NCBI GenBank assembly: GCA_951217055.1
Contig: OX578276.1
Location: forward strand, 137,459,787 to 137,523,786
Source of the DNA: Gerris lacustris
Taxonomy: Eukaryota; Arthropoda; Insecta; Hemiptera; Gerridae
Direction: 5' to 3'
DNA length: 64,000 nt
The position numbers and the translations under genes were made by a program. This document shows positions 1-61,743 of this stretch, in pieces. Numbering within the stretch: position 1 is the first letter of the stretch; each line of letters opens with the position of its first letter. The notes beneath the pieces are model-generated. The model worked only from the letters and a program-made list of their open reading frames with translations, was not told the origin of the DNA and did not search any database.

Positions 1-1859
1 ATATTAGTAATAATTGTTAATTGCATTACGCTTGCTTCCTGCGGATGTTTTAAAACATCCTTACTGTTTCTAATAGAACAAGAGCTCGAGCTTGTAGAAA
101 GTTTATATGCCTACTGGTTTCTGTTTACCCAGCGGATGTCACTTTCTATCCGTGACTGTCTAGAACCTGTCATCGTAAAAAATGCACTTCATCTTACTGA
201 CATAAGACCTTAGTCTTCTGTCATATTTATGTGCAAGGGGAAAACTTCAACTTATCTTTGTATCTTGTCCTTCTCTTTGAATTACACTTAAACATATAGG
301 GGCGTATACGATGGTGAGTGGGAGGGTACCAGTCCTTTACAAACAAGAAAAATATAAAAAAGAACCTTTTGTGGTTTTAAGGAACAGGTATTACTCCAAA
401 ATTATCATTCTTTTCAACTTCTTTCCCCTTCCTTGCCTATATGGTGAAGCAGTGGCAAAAAAAAAAAAATAAAAATAAGAAAAAAATGTTACTATAAGAT
501 ACCTGTTTTTCAGGAATACTAACTGATTCTTATTTTTTGCATATCAAGTTAGGAAGTATACTGATAAATTGAATTCCCCCGTGTAACGGTAGTAATCAAA
601 TTTTTTTTGCACTGTCAAACTTTTTTTCATTTATTAACCTGGTATGCAACTTCGATAGCAGCTTCATAATACAATCTACAATCTGAATTATCTTGGTGGC
701 GCTTTTATACTCTAAATAATATTACAGCTCTTAATATCAATTAGAGGTGATGGATACAGCAATTTGAGCTTTTTCAGGTGAAGCAGAAAATATTAATTAG
801 GCAAAGCAACAACACTGGAATCTATTATATATGTACGATCTTAATTTGACTAGTACGTGAGTTAATGACAGTCTAAAATAATAAGTAGGTAAATCAACAA
901 CAAACTCACCTATTAAATAAATGATTGAAAATCGTTCTGAACAACTGAGACAAGAACTCATTTCTTCCAATTTTATTGGAATCCAAAGTCAACATTAAAC
1001 TCCTCGTCATTTTTAACAATCACCCTTGTGAATCCCAGAAAATTAAATAATCTATTGTATTTCTTTATCAAGTGGTATAGAACTTTTTATATTTTTTAGT
1101 CATTATTGATTATTGCACCATAATGAATATTTAATATATTTGTAAAATTAAAGCTGAATTTCGGTAATATATGATTTTAGCTATATCATTAACTACTGTT
1201 ACTTTTCCTTGTATCTCAATTACAAAAGGAATATGATTCTAATAATTTACATGCCTTCGTTAAATAATAAGTTCAGATCTATTCTGCTCTTGTGGGACAT
1301 GTCCTTTACATAAGAGATATTATTTTAAAATCATAGTCCTTTATCTGTGTCAAATTCAGGGATACTTTTAGTTATCGAAAAAATTATTCATATTTTCGAG
1401 TTCTTAATAACTGAGTCTGACAAGTGAATTAAATAATGGTATTCAACCGCTAAATTATACAGAAAGATAATTTAGACACAGGAGAATATTACATGTAATT
1501 GTATATTTTAAAATTAACTATTTTATTTATTTAATACAAATTACAAAGATATCAATACATAAAAAAAAAATGTTACTATAACTTACAATTACAATTGCAG
1601 AAGATATATTTAATTTGTTTAGCTGGCCGCAAAAGCAGTAGCTTGAGCGCGACTCAGCTATTTAAGACTAATTTATACGAGGTGCTTTTTATATATTATA
1701 CAAGTTGGTAGGAATTATTTATTAAACGCCAGGTTCTATTTTGTCAGTCTACAAAAACTTCATAGTAACTAACTTACGTTATGTTAACTTTTGTACAAGT
1801 TTGATTTTATAAATATATATATAATATTGTAAATTAATTAATTTTTTTCTTTTTTTCAG
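1..1859. other. Non-coding, AT-rich; presumed intron of the longer E74 transcript
   Basis: No coding exon, RNA gene or recognisable mobile element was found here. The stretch is AT-rich, with short poly(A) and poly(T) runs. Assignment as intron depends on the candidate microexon at 1860-1883 and on the expectation that the E74A first exon lies further upstream. Confidence 0.4.
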
Positions 1860-1883
1860 CTGATTTCGTGGATTGGACTGAAG
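1860..1883 (+). CDS. Eip74EF: Candidate 24-nt microexon of an upstream-promoter (E74A-like) transcript
   Basis: A 24-nt segment lies between a strong acceptor (long T-rich tract ending in CAG at 1857-1859) and a strong donor (AAG|GTACGT at 1884). Read as a phase-1/phase-1 exon it encodes DFVDWTE between split codons. An upstream G would give GCT (Ala), and its final G joins the TT at 36024 to give GTT (Val), so it would splice in frame to the first common exon. It lies upstream of the E74B-like first exon, where an intron of a longer E74A transcript would be expected. Its reality is inferred from splice-site strength and phase only; a chance pairing of splice signals is possible. Confidence 0.42.
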
Positions 1884-2107
1884 GTACGTAAAACTTTATT
1901 TATAACCAAAATTATAATTATACATTAAAAACATTCCATTTTTTCTCATTAGACTCTTTATTTTATTAATAACTATGAAAAAAATGTATTATATATTTAT
2001 ATAGAATTTATTCTATATTTCATTAACGCTACGATTTCCATAAATTCACGAACTATTTGTTGATTTCAATCTCAAAATAATATTAAAATTGTCAAAAACT
2101 AAATATA

Positions 2108-2732
2108 GTCTGTCAATTAGAGTGGGATGTAACTTCAAGATTTTATTTTATGCTTCTACTACTTGTTTTTGTCGAATTTTATTTAATTGTCCCCCGTTTT
2201 TTTTTATTCTGTCAAAATTGGTTTGATTTTTTTCATCAATTAAAGTATCAATTTAGCAAAATTTGAAGAGCGCAGACGGTTGAAATAAATCTGGGGCTAT
2301 TTGCAGGCTACTTATGACAAACCATCTGAATTTAAAAATAAATCAGATGAGTATACTTTTGAAGATATAGTTGTAAATAAATGTATGTTTGTGAGCATAT
2401 AAAAGAAGAGTACATGGGCGCAGAAGGTTGAAACTTATATAGACCAAAAATTAGGCTAATTATGACCTATCGTCCAAATTTCATTTAAATCAGATGAGGA
2501 TGAGGTTTTTAGGAAATGTCGGTTCGCAAAAGTTAGCGACAGAAAGACACGTAACCAATAAATTTTCCTGATCTCATTTAATTTCATTCATGTAAAAAAT
2601 CAAAACAATTTTGACAGATTTTAAAAACGGGAAGGGGGGGATCAAATAAATTTTACAATAATTGATGCAAACGCATGAAATCATTTAATTATGTGACATA
2701 GGAAGCTATGTGCCACACTAAATGCCAAACTA
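2108..2732 (+). mobile_element. Repeat family A, copy 1 (MITE-like, about 620 bp)
   Basis: The left end has GTCAATTAGAGTGGGATGTA; the right end read on the minus strand has TTAGTGTGGCACATAGCTTC, an imperfect terminal inverted repeat. Just inside are inverted blocks (TGTCAAAATTGGTTTGATTT at 2213 against AAAATCAAAACAATTTTGACA near 2597). The interior has two related blocks of about 150 bp, each with GCGCAGA.GGTTGAAA and AAATCAGATGAG. Related copies are at 4093 and 33058. No coding capacity is visible, so it is a non-autonomous element. Confidence 0.65.
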
Positions 2733-4092
2733 TTTAATCTTAGTGCAAAATAGCATTTAGTAAATTGTTACAAACTTTATTTAGTAGGTGTTAAATTAAA
2801 TCTACTCAGAATTACGTTCATTCAATTCATGCAATCATATCTGATAATAATTATTATAAAGGTTAGTTTATATTGAGATAAGTTTTCTATAAAGATGCAA
2901 TTTATTCTTTTTAAAGAAAGAGAGCAAAGGAATTGCATTATTTTTTATTACTGTTTTGTGTGTAAAATAAACTTTCATTCATTCTGTACATCGTTCGATG
3001 AATAAAAATACATAGTGTAAGGATAATTATATTGGCTTTCTTCAACGCTACAACACTGTTTTTTTTTTTTATATCGTGTTTGTTTTCCATTAGAAAAAAG
3101 GGAGACCTTGATAATATGTGATAATGCGTCTTTTGTATATATATATAATATAATTGGGTCGTACCACTTTTCCTGGCGATTCCACTGTTAGGCTTCTAAG
3201 GATGGAGGAGTGGGGTGGGAAGATTGTGTGGTAGCCGGAGTGAAACCTAATGTTCTTCTCCTCTTAAGATTTTCACAGGTCGCCAAGCATCCAGGGCCCC
3301 CTGACTACACTTTCCCACCCCGGCTTATAATATATGAATCCGTGTCAAATTTCACTCTTAATATTTAATAATAGGTCTGATGCCTGACCAAGCCTGGGCC
3401 TCACTACAACTCCGCCTTCTTCGTCTACATCAATTAATCCTTTCCATTTTTCTAAGGATTCTTATCATATAAATTGCAATTTAAATGTTTCTGTGTGAAT
3501 CTATCTTCTATATGTGTACAGACTATATAATATGTGTGTGTTGGTTCTCTAAAACTAAGTAAAATTTTAGATGGAAAGTTATTTATTATGGAATTATTTA
3601 AAATTAAACATTTCTTAGAATTGTTTACACTTAATTTTTAAAGATGTTATAATAATTGTAGAAACTATGGTATAAGGCTTATATTATTAGGCTACCAAGG
3701 TTTATTTAATAAATCAGAAGATTAGCACTATTAAAAATAAAAATTATTTAATCGCTGACATTGTATGTGTATACACTTATTTTTTTAAATAACAAAAAAT
3801 ATTAATTGATAAACCCTGTTACCATCTAAGTATGAAAATAGTTGTAACTTTCGTATTTTCTACATGTACACAAAAAGTATTATGATGGATGGAAAGTATG
3901 ATTTTAAAATCTTATTGATTCGACATAACCCAATAATGCCATTATTGATGCCTGTATTGTACCAGAAGCGAGTTGCTTAAACTAAACAAATTTTAAAGAA
4001 ATATGGTATACGAATTCATTAATATGCTCAAACATTTCTTGTATTGAATTCTAATAAAACTGTATAACAGTATACAGAGTATATAAATAAAA

Positions 4093-4697
4093 TAGACTGG
4101 CAGTTAGTGTGGCACATAGCTTCCTCGCATCCTATCACGTACATTATTGATTTTATGCCTTTACAAGCCATTATCATCTGATTGATTTAATTGTTTCCCG
4201 CGTTTTTTGAATATGTTAAAATTGTTTTGATTTTTTACATGAATTAAATAATCAATTAAGCAAAAGTTAAAGAGCGTAAACGGTTAAGATTAAGATAAAT
4301 TGTAATAATGGTACAATCTGCGGTCTACTTTTGACAAACCATCCAAATTTCATATAAATCAGATGAGTACATTTGAAGATAAAGCTGCTTGCTGAAGAGA
4401 AACAAAGGCAAAAAAACAAAGATGCAGAAGATTGAAACTTATATAGGCGACCAACAATGTGCTAATTATGGCCTACCATCCAAACTTCTATGGTAGTTAT
4501 GCTAATGCTAGTTTTTAAGTTATATTGGTTCGCAAAAATTGAGCGACAGACAGACAGAGGAAGCAAAAATGTTCCTTGATGTGTGAAACGGATTTCTGTT
4601 TTTGGCATTTTTGAAATCGAAGGCATAAAATATTTTCGTTCTTCAAAACGATCACATTGCTTCTGTAACTTTCGGTAAGCTCGGAAGCAAAATAAAA
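4093..4697 (+). mobile_element. Repeat family A, copy 2
   Basis: It shares with copy 1 the end TTAGTGTGGCACATAGCTTC and the interior TGACAAACCATCCAAATTTC followed by AAATCAGATGAG. It shares with copy 3 the other end, CGGTAAGCTCGGAAGCAAAA (inverted in copy 3). A GACAGACAGAGGAAGCAAAA string lies near its right part. An 82-aa open frame on the minus strand over its right end is fortuitous. Confidence 0.65.
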
Positions 4698-4857
4698 AAC
4701 TAAAGAACAATCGATTATTTTAAGTATTACTATTAGAGCTTGTACTTATAGAAAAACAACAATAAGTTTTACTGCTTGTAGAGGACATAAGGCCGAAAAA
4801 AGGGATCTTCCTTTTAGCCTCGATTTACTGGCTTGTTTTCCTCTCCACCTATTGATT

Positions 4858-4874
4858 TGGGGGTGTCTGCCCCC
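4858..4874. repeat. G5/C5 hairpin
   Basis: GGGGGTGTCTGCCCCC forms a short perfect stem with a six-base loop inside a less AT-rich patch at about 4790-4990. The function is unknown and it may be a transposon remnant. Confidence 0.4.
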
Positions 4875-5632
4875 ATGAATTTAGTCTATTGTCCCCTAAT
4901 TTTTCTCTTTTAGCTGTCCAAAATAATCAATTCCTTAAAAAGTGTTTGTCCGGCAAATGTCCTCTCCGCTACTGAAACGGGCTTTCACATTTGTTAGAAC
5001 TTTAAAATTTCACACTGTTTGCAAATTTATAGTGATTGAATATAAGTGAATTTAAGTGATATATATATTCATTCTTTTTTTTCAAATTGATTGATTGTGG
5101 TTGTAAACGATATATTCATTTGTGGTTTAATCAACAGGAAATGTCGTCGCTTTGTCCTTTAGTTATAAATATAAGTTTACTTTCGCTTGCAGTTCTACTA
5201 ACCTTATGGTGTCCACTGGACCTTATTTGGTGTCCTTTTAACCGTTTATAATCATAATCATAGCCTTATTCACTTAATTGGTAATATTTTCGTTCGATTT
5301 CATTGATAGTGTCAGACAAAAGATGTTGCTTTAGTCTTTGTACATTTTAAAGTATTATTATTTACTTATAAAAAAAAAAAAAAAAAAAATAGCTTTACTG
5401 ATTACTGTTGTACACTGTCATTTTTGTATACGTTTCTGGAATCTCAAACGTTTTAACTGATTATTGTAACAATATTTTGTACTTGAAATGGTTAAATTAT
5501 TCTAACAGGTTGATTTTTAACTTCATTGAAAAGAGCTTTTCTTATACGAATATGTAACAAATGATTGAAAAGTCCTGATAATTTTGTTATACAATTAATT
5601 ATACATTCTTTGAGGTTCCACCTAATATTAAA

Positions 5633-5866
5633 GGCGGCACTTCTTTAGATTGTTATTCTCCTTATAAAAAAAACAGAAGGGAGGAACAATCTAAAGAAGG
5701 TGTACAGAATGTTCTTCTTTAGATTGTTACTCCCCTTACAACAACAGAAGTATGATATTCCTTTGTCCCAAAGTACATTGGACTAAACATCCCTTTGTCT
5801 TAATTGTTATTTAGTCATTTATATTAGAAAAAAATCATAGGGGAGTAAAAAATCTAAAGAAGTACC
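5633..5866. mobile_element. Nested inverted-repeat element (MITE-like)
   Basis: CTTCTTTAGATTGTTA.TC occurs at about 5639 and 5714. Its complement occurs as GGAGGAACAATCTAAAGAAG at 5680-5699 and as GGGGAGTAAAAAATCTAAAG at about 5840. The arms can pair as an inner hairpin of about 60 bp and as a longer element of about 150 bp, or as one outer element of about 230 bp. No open frame is present. This looks like one small inverted-repeat element that duplicated or inserted into itself. Confidence 0.6.
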
Positions 5867-7684
5867 TTAAAGGCTTAGCTGGACTTACTGTCAGGTCAGA
5901 ATAGTTTTAAGAGGCGAACTATACGTAGCTTTTTGTTCAAATAAACATACTAATGTAGACGCTAATCGAATTTAAAATATAGATCCTCCCAAGCATAATT
6001 TTATACAATTCAATAGAATAAATGACACCGAAAAAAAGATTTTTTAATACGTAAGTAATAATGGTGAGAACCGTTTCATTTCGAAGTTTCTTTTTTGTAA
6101 ATTTGATATTGTGCCGTTTTTAATTTTTTTAATCTTGTCCTATTTATTTGATCTCTAAAAACGACTCATCTAAACAAAAAAATAACATTCTTGGTTGTGG
6201 ATTTTTTTTATTGCTTACACCGGAAGGATTTACAGCGTGTCTAACCATAATGATAATGCCAACTTGTCTAAAATACTTAATGAGAAGGGTGTGAATTTAA
6301 TCATGAGGAACAAGAAATTAAATAGTTAGATTTAGTCCGACTGTCTTTAGTTCGATGTTGCCTTAAGTGAGGGCGTTGAGCTTTTTGTGTCACTGTCCTG
6401 AAACCTGCTGGCCTTGCTAAACTTCTACCGTCGGGATAACTGCTGAAATAAGCAATACCTAAATAAAGGCCGACAAACTCTCTAACAATAACTAATAATA
6501 CTATAAATATCTTCAATATTTTCTTTAACTCTTTCCCTAAAGCAAAAGTTTTATCTACATTAATATAACGTGTTTTTGTGAAAACTTGTCTATACTTACG
6601 AATTCATATTCTACCTGGAGTTTGCGACATTATTGTCGTAAAAGCAAAGCTTATTATTCTAATTTCGATATTTTAAAACACCCTCATACTTAAAATGATA
6701 AAAACCAGTTTAGCATCAATAGAAAATGTATTATGGAAACGGATTTCTTGTTTGAGTATAGTCTTACTAAGTTTATAAAGTATAGTTTTGCCTTCATTAT
6801 TATGTTCAATATTGATTTTAATTAATGTATGAAATATATTAAGAGAAAAAAAATGATATTAACTATATATATTACTTTTAATATAAAAAAAATATTAACT
6901 ATATTGATTTCAAAGTGAAGTAGACAAATATAAATTTTATGTCAACTTCAAATAAATGATAATATATAACTGAATATATATGATGCATTTCAACAATTTT
7001 GACTGTAAACGTATCACGTTATCTTTTCGTTTTTTCATAGATAACAATTTTTGCATCTTGCAATAAGCGTATATATGAGGGAAACTAAATTGTTCAAAAA
7101 TATATGAAGTATTAATTACTATTAAACCTTACTATATTATGTTACTTGTGTCAAATGAAATTTTTGAAAGTTCTATAGTTTTACTAGAATTTGAATTAAA
7201 TATTATATATTAATTATAATAATAAAGGAATAAATCAAAATACAAGAAAAATCAAGAAATTTATTTAGTTTCTGCATAAATAATGTTTGCAATAATTTGA
7301 TTTGTTAATTTAACATCAGATGAACTGTGTAATATTTTCCCTTGAGGATCAGAAGTTTTAAAATTCTCAGGTATACAATATGTTCTTGCAATGTAAGTTT
7401 TATGAACCTTTTTTATGCTTTAGGCTTTATAATCCGAAGGGCGTACCATAAAAATGGACATTTTTATCTTAAAAACGACGCAACAACTAGAAAGGTCTTT
7501 ACCCTCATCCCCTCCTCGCATTTTATAAATAAAGATCACTTCAGTTTTCGTCATTTATCCCTTAAGCTATAAGTTTAAAGGTATTCCACATGTCCCTCGT
7601 GGTTTCCGGTGTCCAGGTAAAAAAAAAAGAAAAATGAGAGCGATGAATGAATATAATATACACAATGCAATATGAAAAATAATC

Positions 7685-7893
7685 ATTTATATAATGAAGT
7701 AGTGTCACGACGGCACTGACGACTCACCTCGAAATGATTTGTTTTTGCTAAGCTAAGGCAACCTCATTTATTCCAATAAAAGTAAATGTATGTTTTGATT
7801 TGTTAGTCTTAATATAGATATAAAAACTTATCTAAATAGAGATCTAAATTAATTTACTTAATTTTACTTTTATTTCTAATTATATAGCTCGTA
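7685..7893 (-). mobile_element. Repeat family B, copy 1 (about 200 bp)
   Basis: The reverse complement matches copies at 13797 and 58783. Shared parts include AAATTAATTTAGAT, the ACCAACAAATCAAAA-type block, TTTATTTTTATTGGAATAAA with small changes, GCCTTAGCTTAGCAA.AAC and AAATCATTTCGAGGTG. There is no coding capacity. It could be a SINE tail or a small MITE. Confidence 0.65.
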
Positions 7894-9379
7894 TGAGTAT
7901 AATGAAATAAATCAAAATAAGGAGTTACTATATTTGTTGAATTCTTAAAGTTTTCTGATCCTTCCTCATTATTTAAATATATTTAAAAATGTTAGTATAT
8001 TTTCCTAAGTAAGCATTATCACATATACGGTACAATTTTTCCTTTCTCCGACCCAAATTATTTAGTTCACGCGTGGTTAAAAACAAAACAATAGCAATAT
8101 GTGTCTAATGTCTAATGTTGCAATATATTTTTTAATGTTATATATTATATATTACACTTGTTTTATTGGTGGTAAAATCTTAGGAAGGATTTATGTCTCT
8201 CTCTGTCTATCTTATCGCAGTTCTAAAAACTAAAGTTTATAACGATGTCACTCTCTAGTTTATTTTTATCGTCGCAAATACGTACCGTGTCGACATTCAG
8301 TTTATGATGTCACAGAATTCCAAACAACATTTGTTTTTTAAACTTAACCTATAATTATTATATTTCTAAGTGATCATTGGAAAACCATTATTATTGCTGA
8401 AATTGTTAAATTGTTATTGATTACTGAGGAAACTTAGCGTTACTTTGGTCTAGATCTAGAATATTAGTCATTTTTAGTAATACAGATGTTGAAGGTTTTA
8501 CCTATTGGAGGAATAGTACATTACGTGCCTAGTGCGGAAAGTAGCATTTTTGCATGTGAGTGTGGAGTTTGCACCAGAGCGACAGCGAGGGTAGTAAAAC
8601 CACACGAGCAAAGCAAAATGCAGTTTTCGCACGAGTTGCGTACCGAACTTTATCTACAATTATTGGATTTTAATAATAAATACAGAAAAAAAGTTACTTT
8701 AATTAAACAAACTGCAAATTAGTTTCGTGAAAATGTAAACGAACTCGCTAATCGCTAATCGTACTATAAGGTGAAGAATTATCAAACGCACATGCGCAAT
8801 GATTTCAACATTTTCTGCGCATCTAAACAGAGATAAAATGTTTATATTTTGTATCAATACTAGATAAAACTTTTTTTAGTAAGTATGACTATCAACAACA
8901 AATCGGTTAAAATCAATCATTCTGTTCTGTGTGTTTTACATTCTTTTCGCTTTCTACTCGAAGCGATATTTTTGTTCAGTATTTTTACTCATGCTTTAAA
9001 GTGGATCAATTGCGCGAATATAATGTATAATTGAAGATGTAGAAACACTTCGAAGTTCTAAATATCAAATCTCGAGTTAAATCAATTTATTATATTAATT
9101 AAAATTCAAATACCGTTTCGTACTCTTAACGTAAATATAGGGACAGGTTTATTATATTTTATATTTTGATATAAATGTTTGAAAGTCGGGTAAAACCTGT
9201 TACAGCAAAGCGAGAAGTATTAATTGCTTTCAATTAGAAATAAAACTTCATGTCGAAATCTTATTACTTATTAGTGAGACAAATAAACTTAAGTCCCTAG
9301 ATTTAATATGGTCAAGGAATGTCTCATTTCCTAAAATGGGGTTAGGGGCATTAAAAAAAAAGGAGTTTTTTTCTTTAGA

Positions 9380-9655
9380 CTGGGTGAGAGATCCGTCTAC
9401 GTTAGAAATGAGACGGGGTCCGTAGTGTCGGGATAGAAGTAAACAAGAAGTGCGGTGGGTCGGGGTATGGGATGCCGATGATAGCCGAACAAGGGGCGGA
9501 GATAGCCGAGGTTGGCCAGTGAGTCAGTGGGCCAGAGCCGGCTTCGTACCTCTTTAGTCTACTCACAGATCTCAGTCGAGTTACATTGCCCACACAGTTA
9601 TCGCGTCCGCTCTTCTCGCTTCGAGCACGCACGACCGTGCACCCCCTTATAATAT
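9380..9655 (+). promoter_or_regulatory. Candidate promoter and transcription start of the E74B-like isoform
   Basis: This patch is clearly richer in G+C and CpG than its AT-rich surroundings and ends about 340 bp before the ATG at 9999. It contains an arthropod initiator-like TCAGTC at 9572-9577 (A+1 at 9574) and a perfect AP-1-type TGAGTCA at 9520-9526. No TATA box is apparent about 30 bp upstream of 9574. A start here would give a 5'UTR of about 425 nt with no intron needed. The placement fits an internal E74B-type promoter within the longer unit. The sequence supports a regulatory patch; the exact start site is inference. Confidence 0.42.
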
Positions 9656-9998
9656 TTTCTTATTATTTTTTTTATCAAAAGTAGAAAAAGTAAAACATCT
9701 TAAGAATCGTAGTTATAAAGACGTTATAAACATTCTAATTTATTTTTAAAACTTTTGAAATAGTTATTTTCTTCCGTAACTGTTAAATAAAAACATCAAA
9801 ATGAAATAAAGTGACGAAAAGTGTTAATTTTTTTCCAACTTGGTTGTGGATTTACAATCTCGACAAGACATTGTTTGTCAACAATTAACCGCGCAGTGCT
9901 TTATTTTCTTTTCCGTTCAAGACTTGATTTAAAAACGGAATTGAACAATTTCATTCATATTTTTTTTTTTCAAAACTTTATCGTAAAATAAAATAAAA

Positions 9999-59399
<49,401 letters not shown>

Positions 59400-59598
59400 C
59401 GTCCTCAGCCATTATCCTCCCACAACTAAGTACCTTCTCGTTACCACTATGCTACGTCAAAAACATATTGTACATTTTAAAATTGTGTTTTTCTTTTTTT
59501 TTATAAAATAAACAAATTCTCTTTTTACAATTTGTGTATAAATTTTGACTGTGAATATATTTGTGTATACAGAAAAAAAGGGAAAAAAAGAAAATCAA

Positions 59599-59642
59599 TT
59601 TTTGTAAAGAGATTTTGACCAAGTCCGGTCTCTTTACAAAAA
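59599..59642 (+). promoter_or_regulatory. Perfect 14-bp hairpin in the 3'UTR
   Basis: TTTTTGTAAAGAGA (59599-59612) is the exact reverse complement of TCTCTTTACAAAAA (59629-59642), with a 16-nt loop. It starts 200 nt after the stop codon and is upstream of all but the first AATAAA. It could be an RNA element for mRNA stability or localisation, or a small inverted-repeat remnant. The sequence shows the pairing only. Confidence 0.6.
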
Positions 59643-61126
59643 CCGATACTTTTTTTTACCGGTGGCAGACTTTTTTAATTTAATTTATCAGATATAAAAA
59701 TTATTTATGGACCCTGTTAAATAAAAACAAATTTAATAATAAAAAAAAAAAAAAAAATAAGATAAGATATTGTTATTAAACAATTTTTCGATGTTATTTA
59801 TGAATATTGCAAATTTTTATCTACACGCTCATGGATGTTGCTATTTCCCCCGACTTGCGGGGTTTGATGTTTACTAAGTGTCTTTTTTTCAACGAAACTG
59901 ATTCAAGTACGGTTGAAGTTATTATTATTATAATATTGTAAGAATCTTATTTTTGTAATTAATAAGATAAACTAATACCATTTTGAAATTAGCCCTTATT
60001 TGGGTTCGGGTTATGATATGTAACGGTGCCTTCCGCTCGGTGTGCTCCCTCCTCCATTCCTCGATAAGATCTTAAGACCCTAGTAAACCATACATTTATT
60101 TATCTTAGACTTTTTCCCTCTTTTTTTTATTTAATTAGCTCGAAAGAACTGAGAACGAGTCAATTGTTTAGAGGACTGGAAACGAGTTGAGTAACCGAAC
60201 GCAAGTGTCAAAGAAAGTTTTTTGAACTAAGTGATCTCAGACCGATTATTGGTGACCGGCATCACTGCCATTTGAGACCAATTTCTGTTTAATAGATAAC
60301 ACTGAGCCTACCATGACCTTTTTATCTAAGTATCTTGTATTTTTATTGTATCTATAATTGTTCTTTATAATTTATTTATTCTTCACATTTTTCAATTTCT
60401 CTTGTGTTCATATTTACTTTATTGTTTTAGATTTATATTATATTATAGATTTTTTAAATAGTTCTTTTTGTGTAAATTAATGTCATAGTTTTTATAAATG
60501 TACTTAATTACTGTGTTTACCATATTTTTAGTTTATATAAATGTCGGTTTAAGATTAATTTTATATATCTTGTACATTATATCGCTGTCCCAGTGTTATA
60601 GGTGTAAAATACCTGTTGATTTACAAAATATTAAAAAAAAAGAGAATTCTATTTATAAGTACAAAGATGTTGAATTTTATTCAGAAATAGACACTTTTAA
60701 AAGTTACGATTTTGAATGTTCGGAATTTTTGTCTATTCCATCCAGTGTTAATTTATTTATTTTTTTAATTTTTATGTCGAGATGTCACTTTAATATTTCA
60801 TACGGTTGTCTATTTAAATGTATTTAAAAAATTTTTAAAATGATGTTTCACAATATTCCTTTGACTCAAGTAATGTAAGATTACCTCTTTTTCAACTGCC
60901 AATGTTTAGCTGGTCTGAAAGAATGAGATTTTGCTTTTCTTTCGAATGATACGGATTAGATTGATTGTTTAGTGCTCTCCAGCCTGATAAAGTAGGATAC
61001 AAATGAAACGAATGCTGTGACAAGCCTTAGAACGTCACGTAAATGAGACTGATTTCGGAAAGATAAGCGTTATGCAGTTTAATTAACGTAAATATATATT
61101 ACTGAATAGAATTAAAGGTAAAAAAG

Positions 61127-61154
61127 AAAAAAAAAAAAAAAAAAAAAAAAAAAA
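61127..61154. repeat. Poly(A) tract in the presumptive 3'UTR
   Basis: A run of about 28 A in the transcribed strand, a likely internal-priming site for oligo-dT cDNA. Confidence 0.85.
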
Positions 61155-61727
61155 TAGCCCACTTATTTTCTTAATATCGATATAAAAAGTAAAATTCATA
61201 CTTCATTTTAAGGTTTATTCGTTATTTATTGATTAATCGGTAGAAGGTTTTTAATTTTCACTTAAATAAAATAAAGAAAAAATTATATTGCTCAACACTT
61301 GTTAAATTAAAGAAGAAATCCATTCCAATTTGTGTATAGAATTATAATAACTCTTCTTATTTGCAATAATATATTTATTACTGTCATAAATTACCTTTGT
61401 TAAAATAATTAACAAAATAATATAAATTTTGGTCGCTATTACAAATTTTTGTATTTTTTGATAAATGTTTCTCAATGTCTGGAAAAGCTGCTAGGTCTAT
61501 TTATCGTGCAAGAAAGTACCTTATCTAGCATATTGAATAGCTTATAAAGTCAGTGGTATTTTTAATATTATAAAAATGTCTCAAATTTTATGTAAATAAT
61601 ATTTTTATGCAGATGAAAATGCATTTACAACCATAGATTTTAATTATATTCAAGATTTGGATTTTGTTCTAAGATATTTCAGGTGTTTTAATTATATTAT
61701 TGTAATTAATGATCATTGGATCTTCTA

Positions 61728-61743
61728 AATAAAGCATAATAAA
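61728..61743 (+). terminator. Distal polyadenylation signals of E74
   Basis: Two AATAAA hexamers ten bases apart (61728 and 61738) are followed within about 20 nt by a T-rich stretch (61762-61780), the expected order for a strong 3' processing site. Use of this site would give a 3'UTR of about 2.35 kb. AATAAA at 59507 and 59720 could give shorter alternatives. Confidence 0.5.

Noticed and set aside
9402..9632. 76-aa minus-strand open frame
   Set aside because: It lies within the CpG-containing candidate promoter patch; no domain or splice support.
60498..60827. 109-aa open frame after the E74 stop
   Set aside because: It is Leu/Ile/Tyr/Phe-rich, AT-driven, lies in the presumptive 3'UTR and has no recognisable domain.
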